A stretch of DNA of 10,763 bases from PALSA-1004 sp046596405 (GTDB lineage: Bacteria > Pseudomonadota > Gammaproteobacteria > Burkholderiales > SG8-41), in the NCBI GenBank assembly GCA_046596405.1, contig JBKJMN010000070.1:1-10763 (forward strand). The letters are read 5' to 3'. The notes below the pieces were generated by a model that saw nothing but the letters and a program-made list of their open reading frames with translations, did no database searches and was not told the origin of the DNA. Within the stretch, counting starts at the first letter, position 1, and every line of letters begins with the position of its first letter. Positions 5,707 through 10,763 of the stretch are shown here, one piece after another. Both the position numbers and the translations under genes were made by a program.

Positions 5707-7468
5707 GCCGGACGTGACGGTGACTGCGGCGGACTCGCCGGACGCTGCCGGCGGCGTCCGCGCGCTGGTCGGGCGCCTGGCGGAGGAATTTGGCGTCGAT
5801 TCCGCGGCGCTTGCGAGCCTTGCGGCATTGTTCACGGGGGCGTGCGAGCAGGCGCCCGACATTTTCGTGCCCGCGGCCGGCGGTCTCGCACCCGCGTTGA
5901 CAGGGCTCACGGCGGACGGGGATGCGGAGCCGGTCTATGCGGCGCTCGCCGAATGGGCGCTCGACGCGGAAAGCGAGCCGATAGAACGCATGCGCAGCGA
6001 CTGCCTGCGCTTCCAGCATGCGCTGACGCGGTGCGCGCTGCGGCTGTATGCGAACGACGCGGAACGCTGCACGGAGAGCCTGCTCGCGCTGCAGCGCTGC
6101 ACGTTCGTGCAAATCGCTCTCCTCTCCTCGCTCGCTGCGCGCGGCCAGGCGGAGGGCGGCGTCGTGCGCACGCTGCCGACGCCCGAATACGCGGCGTTCA
6201 TGGAAATATTCCGCACCACGATCGAGGCCCACCGGCAGAACGGCAAGCAACTCGGCCTGCTCGTGCTGCACGTGCCGAAGGTTGAGCAGGTCGACCGCCT
6301 GCTCGGTTTGCAGAAAGGCGAGGCTTTCATGCTGCGCGTCGCGCGGCGCATGCGCGAAGGCGTGCTGCGCAAGCAGGACCAGCTGGGCCGCGTGAGCCGC
6401 GACCAGTTCGTGTGCCTCTTGCCGCGCATCGCGGGCGAGGGCGTGGCAATTCTCGCCGCCAACAAGATCCTGGGCGTCCTGGAAATGCCGATTCCGATCG
6501 GCGACCGGTCGTTCGACCCGGATGCGGTCATCGGCATTGCGATCTACCCCGACCACGGTACCGACCCGCAGGCGCTGGTGCGCAATGGCAAGCTCGCGGC
6601 GGGAACCGCGCGCGGCATGGCCGAGCGCGTCGCGGTCTACGATCCGGCGCACGGCGAAAGCGAAGAGCGCAACATGCAGTACGAAACGCGGCTGCGCTAT
6701 GCGTTGGAGCACGGTACTCTCGACCTTGCTTTCGCGCCGCAGTTCGATCTTACCAGCGGCCGCATCAGCGGGCTCGAGGGCGTGCTGCGCTGGACGGACG
6801 GCGAGCTTGGCGAGGTGCCGGAGGCGCGCGCTTTCGAAGCGGCTGACAGAGCCGGCCTGGTCCGCGAGCTCACCTGGTGGGTATACAACAACGCGTTACG
6901 GCTGTGCGCCGAACTCGCGCAAACCGCCGTGCGCCTTCCGCTCGTGCTCAAAGTGACCGCGAGCGGCTTCGCCCAGGCGGATTTTGACGAGTTCGTGGGA
7001 CGCGCACTGGGTACCTGGAAGGTCCCGCCCGAGCGGCTGGTGATCGAGATCCACGAAACGGTGCTGGCGACCGGCATCGAACAATTGCGGGACACGCTTA
7101 CGCGCTTGAAGGCGCTGGGTGTGCGTCTCGCCATCGACGGTTTCGGCACGGCCTCATCGTCGCTGTCCACGCTTGCGCAGCTTCCGCTCGACGAAGTGAG
7201 GATAGGCGCAACTTTTGTCAGTGACATGCGGCAGGTCGCGTTCCACGAGAAGATCGTGCGCTCGCTCGCGCATGTCGCTCAGGACCTGGGGCTGACGGTC
7301 ACCGCGGAAGGCGTCGAGGATGCGGACACGGCGGCGGCGCTGGCGGCGCTGGGCTGCACGCGCATCCAGGGCGGCTACGTGGGCAACCCGCTGACTGTGC
7401 AGGAGGTCCTCGCCTGCGAAATCAGCGGGACCGGACCGGCACGGCTTCCGCTCAAGCCCCAATACTGA
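5681..7468 (+). CDS. Degenerate GGDEF-EAL domain protein
   Basis: A 595-residue protein. Residues 1-165 are an Ala-rich helical region I do not recognise. Residues 170-320 resemble a GGDEF domain, but the signature site reads Ser-Arg-Asp-Gln-Phe (239-243), which should abolish diguanylate cyclase activity. Residues 330-580 form an EAL domain with the EAL site reading Glu366-Gly-Val, DDFG reading Asp486-Gly-Phe-Gly, the catalytic Lys-Ile-Asp reading Arg507-Ile-Gly, and Lys424 near the usual Asn ligand. Glu456, Glu459 and EGVE (543-546) are kept. The protein is thus probably catalytically inactive and may bind c-di-GMP or a partner. No membrane segments are seen. The TTG start overlaps the HD-GYP gene by 26 bases, suggesting translational coupling. 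The domain assignment is firm; inactivity is inferred. Confidence 0.86.
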   Translation: MIPPNISSKPDVTVTAADSPDAAGGVRALVGRLAEEFGVDSAALASLAALFTGACEQAPDIFVPAAGGLAPALTGLTADGDAEPVYAALAEWALDAESEPIERMRSDCLRFQHALTRCALRLYANDAERCTESLLALQRCTFVQIALLSSLAARGQAEGGVVRTLPTPEYAAFMEIFRTTIEAHRQNGKQLGLLVLHVPKVEQVDRLLGLQKGEAFMLRVARRMREGVLRKQDQLGRVSRDQFVCLLPRIAGEGVAILAANKILGVLEMPIPIGDRSFDPDAVIGIAIYPDHGTDPQALVRNGKLAAGTARGMAERVAVYDPAHGESEERNMQYETRLRYALEHGTLDLAFAPQFDLTSGRISGLEGVLRWTDGELGEVPEARAFEAADRAGLVRELTWWVYNNALRLCAELAQTAVRLPLVLKVTASGFAQADFDEFVGRALGTWKVPPERLVIEIHETVLATGIEQLRDTLTRLKALGVRLAIDGFGTASSSLSTLAQLPLDEVRIGATFVSDMRQVAFHEKIVRSLAHVAQDLGLTVTAEGVEDADTAAALAALGCTRIQGGYVGNPLTVQEVLACEISGTGPARLPLKPQY

Positions 7469-7498
7469 TTTTGCGCGGAAGCTGGGCGCGCGCTGAAA

Positions 7499-7530
7499 TT
7501 GGCCCTGCGCGGCCGCATGCTAGGATGTGC
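7499..7530 (+). promoter_or_regulatory. Putative sigma-70 promoter of the selenoprotein gene, copy 2 of the 16-nt repeat
   Basis: A -35-like TTGGCC (7499-7504), a 16-base spacer and TAGGAT (7521-7526) preceded by TGC form a plausible extended -10 promoter. A start near 7533 would leave a leader of about 30 bases before ATG 7563. The 16 bases at 7515-7530 are identical to 3516-3531. Confidence 0.42.
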
Positions 7531-7549
7531 GCAGGTCAAAAAATGCATT

Positions 7550-7554
7550 GGGGA
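7550..7554 (+). promoter_or_regulatory. Ribosome binding site of the selenoprotein gene
   Basis: GGGGA sits 8 bases before ATG 7563. It supports this start over the in-frame GTG at 7527, which overlaps the putative promoter and would add twelve residues that do not look like the family N-terminus. Confidence 0.55.
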
Positions 7555-7562
7555 CAGCACAC

Positions 7563-9293
7563 ATGGTGAAACTCGATTTTTACGATCCATCCGGCGGCAT
7601 CGAGGTCACGCAGGCGCACGCCCCGCGCCTGGCGTCGCTCGAGGGCAAGCGCATCGGCATTGTCACCAACGAGCAGTGGCAGGCGTTTCGCACGCTGCCG
7701 CTGCTCAAAAAACTGTTCGAGCAGGATTTTCCCGGTCTCGAGGTCTTGCCGATCGATGCGTTTCCGCAGGGCAACGCGCTGATCGGCGACGAGGAGACCG
7801 CACGGCTGGTGAAGCAAAGCGGGGTCGATGCCGTCATCATCGGCAACGCGGCTTGAGGGTCCTGCGCCACAGCATGCGGCCGTGCAGCCGCTAGAATAGA
7901 AACGCAGGGCATCCCCACCGTCACGCTGACGCGGGCGGATTTCGTGGGCGTCATGAAAAACGCGGTGTCCGGCCTGGGTTTGGCGCCTGACGCGGCGATG
8001 ATCAATTTTCCGATCGACATGTTTCTGCCCGGCAGCGATATCGCGCCGCTGGAAAAGCGCAAGCACGAGTTCTACGGCGCGCTTACGCAATGGCAGCCGG
8101 CGTTCGCGCAGACCGCCGCCGGCGTCACGCCGCTGCTCTCCGTCGAGGGCGAGAGCTATGAGGAAGCGCTCGACAAAGCCAATTACCTGCTGATCACCAA
8201 CCTGTGGGGTGACGGCCTGCCGCTGTGGCCGGCGACGAAGGCGCGCGTCGAGCGCATCATTCGCGGCAGCGTGCTGCCGCGCGATCACGTGATCGGCAAG
8301 TTCCCGCCGCGCGGCGGGATCACGACAGTTGAAACGTGCGCGATCGCGCTCGCCATGGCGGGCGGGCGCCCCGAGTACCTGCCGGTGCTGATCGCCGCAG
8401 TCGACGCGTTCCTCGACCCCGAATCGAACGCCGAACAATTGCAAGCGGCATCCGGCAGTGCGTTCCCGGTCGTCATCGTCAACGGGCCCATTGCAAAACA
8501 GATCCGTTTGAATTCAGGCTTCGGCTGCCTGGGGCCGGACCCGCAGCGTCCGGCGGGTGCGAGCATAGGCCGCGCGCTGCGCCTGATTCAGCAGAATGTC
8601 GGCGGCGCGCTGCCGGGCATCGGCGCGATGGCGAATTACGGCGGCAACCGCAATACGAACCTGGTGTTTGCCGAGGACGAGGAAAACCTGCCGCAGGGCT
8701 GGCTGCCGCACTGCACCGAAAGACATGGCTTCGCGCACGGCGCCAACTCGATCTCGCTGGTGTTTGCCAACGGCGCCACCAACATGCGGCGGCGCGGCGC
8801 GAAAAAAGAAACGCCCGAAGAAGACACGCTGCAGGGCATGCACCGCATGGCGGACTTCATGCGCGTGCCCAATCTCACCAGTCTCGGGGGCTATGAAAAA
8901 GGCACGCCCGGCGTATTGCTGATCCCCGGTGTCGTCGCGCAGACCATGGCGCGCCTCGGCTGGACGAAAAAATCGATGCGCGACTTCCTGTGGGAGCACT
9001 CGAAGATTCCGCTCGCCGAGCTTAAGCGCGCCGGCGGCCCGGCGTGGATAGAGATAGACGCCAACCCGCTGACGCGCGAGAGCATCAAGCACGACCCCTG
9101 GCCGATCACGCTGAAGCCGGACAATTTCGTGATCATCGTGGCCGGCGGTGGGCACCCGACCAACAGCTACTGGCTGCAGGGCTACAGCCCGCGCGTGATC
9201 GGCCGCGAAATCCGCGTGCCAGAGTCCTTCGATCAGTTGCTCGTCGATGCCGACCGCGATCTGGGTTGCGGCTCGGATGCGTGCATGATTTGA
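7563..9293 (+). CDS. UGSC family selenoprotein (in-frame UGA = Sec98)
   Basis: A 576-residue protein read through one TGA (7854-7856). Residues 1-150 form the UGSC domain: a Rossmann-like start (LEGKRIGIVTN), then DAVIIGNAA, Sec98-Gly99-Ser100-Cys101, and an E-x-x-GIPTVTLTRADF block after it, as in UGSC (seleno)proteins. Residues 165-576 carry conserved-looking blocks (TTVETCAIALAMAGG, PEYLPVLIAAVDAF, VVIVNGP, IGRALRLIQQNVGGALPG, FVIIVAGGGHPTN), which I recall accompanying the UGSC domain in full-length relatives. The reaction is unknown; the selenocysteine beside Cys101 suggests thiol or redox chemistry. The tail has Cys569 and Cys574 (CGSDAC), a possible resolving pair. A SECIS-like hairpin follows the TGA. 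Both halves share the frame, with 478 sense codons after the TGA. Alternative: a nonsense mutation in a Cys-type homologue, less likely given the exact motif. Confidence 0.88.
7854..7856 (+). other. Recoded UGA codon for selenocysteine (Sec98)
   Basis: The TGA is followed in frame by GGG TCC TGC (Gly-Ser-Cys), giving the Sec-Gly-Ser-Cys signature, and the frame stays open to TGA 9291-9293. The residues on both sides match one continuous UGSC domain, so this codon replaces an active-site residue rather than ending the protein. Confidence 0.87.
7857..7909 (+). promoter_or_regulatory. Bacterial SECIS-like element
   Basis: Within the coding sequence just after the TGA, GCGGC (7876-7880) pairs with GCCGC (7887-7891) around the 6-base loop CGTGCA. 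The loop starts 24 bases after the TGA and has G in its second position, followed by T. This fits known bacterial SECIS geometry: a short stem, a small apical loop with G among the first two bases, and a loop about 16-37 bases from the UGA. A further 6-bp stem (7861-7866 with 7903-7908) could close the whole element. An alternative 5-bp hairpin (7872-7876 with 7881-7885) competes with the main one. Pairing was judged by eye. Confidence 0.6.
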
Positions 9294-9312
9294 GTGTGGA
9301 CTTAAAAAATTG

Positions 9313-9488
9313 AGCCGCAGATAAACGCAGATAAACGCGGATGGACCCAGAGGTGCAGGGAGCGTCTTAGCTAACAGAACGCGTTATTTAAATCTAACTG
9401 CAGGTGAATTTCAGCAGGTCACGTGCTGAGGTCAAGTGCATTGTTTTAGGTTGTTTAGATCTGCGTGTATCTGCGTTTATCTGCGGCT
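9313..9488. repeat. Composite inverted repeat between convergent genes
   Basis: The arms 9313-9342 and 9459-9488 are 30-base reverse complements with two mismatches, separated by 116 bases. Each arm is built from tandem copies of GCAGATAAAC or its complement. The spacer holds an AT-rich stretch around 9381-9397 and a small inverted repeat (9411-9416 with 9424-9429), but no reading frame I can support. It sits between the selenoprotein gene and the convergent Bug receptor gene, where it may separate the two transcripts. From memory, similar CGCAGATAAA-type arms recur in environmental proteobacterial genomes. Confidence 0.85.
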
Positions 9489-9498
9489 TGATCCTTCT

Positions 9499-10461
9499 TT
9501 AATCCGCCTTCGCGCCGGAAATTTTCACGAGCTTCGCGTATTTATCGAAGTCTTCCGTCAGGGCGGCCGCGAATTCGGCGGGCGTGTTGCCGACCGACAG
9601 CGCGCCGCCGTCGTCTAGCGCCTGGCGGATTTCCGGGCTGTGCAGCGCCTTCACGATCTCGCGGTTCAAGAGCGCCACTACGGGCGCAGCTGTTCCCGCC
9701 GTCGTCAGATAGCCGTGCCATAGACTGGTGTTGAAACCCGGGTAGTAGGAGGCCAGCGTCGGCACGCCCGGCAGCGTCGGCAGCGGCTGCAGGCTCGAGA
9801 CCGCGATCGCGCGCATGCGTCCGCTGCGCACGAAAGGCAGCGCCGAGAAAACCGTCGTGACGCCCATTTCGACTTCGCCGGACAGCAGCGCCGTCATCAT
9901 CGGCCCCGCGCCCTTATACGGGATATGCACGTTGTTGAGCCCCGCTACAATATTGAACAGCACGCCGGTGAGCTGGTTGGTCGAGCCGGTGCCGCTCGAG
10001 CCGAAGTTGAGGCCGCCGCGTTTCTTCGCGAGCGCCGCCAGTTCGGGCACGGTCTTCGCAGGCACCGACGGGTGCACGGAAATCACCAGCGGAAAACTGG
10101 CGACCAGCGAAATCGGCGCGAACTCCTTCAGCGTGTAATTGACCTTCGGATTGAGCGACGGATTCACCACCAGCGAGTTGGTGCAGTAGAGCAGCGTGTA
10201 ACCATCGGGCGCGGCGCGCGCGACAGCCTCGGCGCCAACGACTCCGCCGCCACCACCGCGATTGTCGATGACGACCGTCTGGCCGAGCGATTCGGTCATG
10301 CGCTGCGCGTACATGCGCCCGAGTATGTCGTTGGCGCCGCCCGGCGCCGCGGCCACGATAATGCGGATGGTTTTAGCCGGATAGTTCTGGGCGTGCACCG
10401 GCGCGCCCGCTGCCAGCGCGCCGAGCGTGAGTGCGATTATCGTGCCGTGCATATTCATCAT
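9499..10461 (-). CDS. Bug/TctC-family tripartite tricarboxylate transporter receptor
   Basis: A 320-residue periplasmic solute-binding protein. Residues 1-24 are a Sec signal peptide (cleavage after VHA). The mature start (YPAKTIRIIVAAAPGGANDILGR) holds the family's first ligand-binding loop, followed by VVIDNRGGGGGVVGAEAVARAAPDGYTLL, NFGSSGTGS, VHIPYKGAGPMMTALLSGEVEMG and ALDDGGALSVGNTPAEFAA, all in family order. Such proteins capture carboxylates or other small organic molecules for TctAB permeases, and some serve as orphan sensors. No tctA or tctB is present here, so it looks like one of the many orphan Bug proteins of betaproteobacteria. The ATG at 10461 has AGGAAAG 9 bases upstream on the minus strand and gives the proper signal peptide; the open frame upstream of it is not used. 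Ligand unknown. Confidence 0.93.
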   Translation of the reverse strand: MMNMHGTIIALTLGALAAGAPVHAQNYPAKTIRIIVAAAPGGANDILGRMYAQRMTESLGQTVVIDNRGGGGGVVGAEAVARAAPDGYTLLYCTNSLVVNPSLNPKVNYTLKEFAPISLVASFPLVISVHPSVPAKTVPELAALAKKRGGLNFGSSGTGSTNQLTGVLFNIVAGLNNVHIPYKGAGPMMTALLSGEVEMGVTTVFSALPFVRSGRMRAIAVSSLQPLPTLPGVPTLASYYPGFNTSLWHGYLTTAGTAAPVVALLNREIVKALHSPEIRQALDDGGALSVGNTPAEFAAALTEDFDKYAKLVKISGAKAD

Positions 10462-10675
10462 CGCTGGTTTCTTTCCTGGCCTGACCTGAGGAACGCTCTC
10501 GATCGATGCGGCCGGCGCATGGCGCGCCCCGGGAATCGGCGTGTGATTGCGGTCGCGGGCTGAACGACACATCGCACCAATGATAAAGCAGGATGCGTAC
10601 CGTTGATTCCCGTATGTTACGCTTAAACTTTTGCTGCTTCGCCGCGGCACTTCCCAAAACCCGCCGGAGTTCCGC
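10462..10675. other. Divergent spacer between the Bug receptor and DUF1028 genes
   Basis: The spacer must hold promoters for both directions. For the plus strand, a TTGATT (10603-10608) lies ahead of AT-richer sequence ending in TTAAACT (10623-10629), but at a spacing of 14-15 bases, shorter than ideal. For the minus strand, the complement of ATGATA (10580-10585) gives a TATCAT -10-like hexamer with no good -35. Neither is convincing. No RNA gene or repeat is evident. Confidence 0.3.
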
Positions 10676-10763
10676 ATGACTTTTTCCATCATCGCCCGCT
10701 GTCCGCGCAGCGGGCAATTCGGCATCGGCATCGCGAGCTATTCGATCGCGATCGGCCGCTATT
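10676..10763 (+). CDS. DUF1028 family protein, N-terminal fragment (runs off the window)
   Basis: The first 29 residues begin MTFSIIARCPRSGQFGIGIA, matching the start of DUF1028 proteins (MTFSI-x-A, then a Gly-containing turn and a short hydrophobic strand). That family is considered a putative Ntn-hydrolase fold, in which the residue exposed after Met removal (Thr2 here) would be the nucleophile. Its physiological role is not established. GGAG (10666-10669) lies 6 bases before the ATG. It is divergent from the Bug receptor gene. Only the N-terminus is in the window, so domain completeness cannot be judged. Confidence 0.8.
   Translation, partial: MTFSIIARCPRSGQFGIGIASYSIAIGRY

Noticed and set aside
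7473..7491. A small GC hairpin (7473-7477 with 7487-7491) after the GGDEF-EAL gene as a terminator.
   Set aside because: Only 5 bp with no T-run after it; the evidence is too weak to call termination.
7892..7897. TAGAAT resembling a -10 promoter element.
   Set aside because: It lies within the selenoprotein coding sequence next to the SECIS-like hairpin and has no suitable -35.
7854..7943. Reading the region as two separate genes or as a nonsense-mutated pseudogene, with the downstream protein starting at GTG 7944.
   Set aside because: The frame is continuous, the codons after TGA give Gly-Ser-Cys, and the residues from 7857 to 7943 complete the UGSC domain. GTG 7944 has no ribosome binding site. 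Selenocysteine readthrough explains everything at once.
9925..10563. A plus-strand open frame of 212 codons opposite the Bug receptor gene.
   Set aside because: Composition is that of an antisense shadow; the minus strand encodes a complete TctC-family protein with a signal peptide.
1..10763. tRNA, rRNA, CRISPR array, insertion sequence or prophage genes.
   Set aside because: No tRNA- or rRNA-like stretches, no regularly spaced direct repeats with unique spacers, and no transposase, integrase or phage protein seen on either strand.

Overview
The window is GC-rich, densely coding DNA typical of a free-living betaproteobacterium (Burkholderiales-like or a relative). The pointers are a Bug/TctC-type solute receptor, an MXKDX pentapeptide-repeat protein, a DUF3391-type HD-GYP protein and a DUF1028 protein. 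The taxon is inferred from gene families only; no rRNA or other marker is present.

Layout: 1-255 is non-coding and holds two large imperfect stem-loops with complementary apices. 256-1701 (+) encodes an amidase-signature hydrolase whose last codons run into an inverted repeat (1659-1750). 1799-3040 (+) encodes an exported lactonase-like beta-propeller. 3112-3357 (-) encodes a small exported MXKDX repeat protein with its own intrinsic terminator at 3063-3099. 3663-7468 (+) is a probable signalling operon: a metallo-beta-lactamase-fold class II cyclic-nucleotide phosphodiesterase-like protein, an HD-GYP protein with an altered HD motif, and a GGDEF-EAL protein whose catalytic motifs are degenerate in both domains. 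7563-9293 (+) is one selenoprotein gene. 9313-9488 is a second kind of composite inverted repeat between convergent genes. 9499-10461 (-) encodes a Bug-type periplasmic binding protein. 10676 to the window end (+) is the start of a DUF1028 gene.

The most notable item is at 7563-9293. A conventional gene caller would split it into a 97-residue protein and a roughly 449-residue protein. Both lie in the same frame and are separated only by one TGA (7854-7856), followed by Gly-Ser-Cys codons and then an uninterrupted frame. This is the Sec-Gly-Ser-Cys signature of the UGSC (seleno)protein family. A hairpin of bacterial SECIS geometry sits just downstream of the TGA. I therefore annotate a single 576-residue selenoprotein with Sec98. 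The selenocysteine machinery is not in the window.

The three signalling genes probably act together in cyclic-nucleotide or c-di-GMP-linked regulation, two of them perhaps as sensors or binding proteins rather than enzymes. A 16-nt identical sequence with an extended -10-like core precedes both this operon and the selenoprotein gene, hinting at shared transcriptional control. The amidase, lactonase-like protein, UGSC protein, Bug receptor and DUF1028 protein look like accessory catabolic or transport genes, but no shared pathway can be shown.
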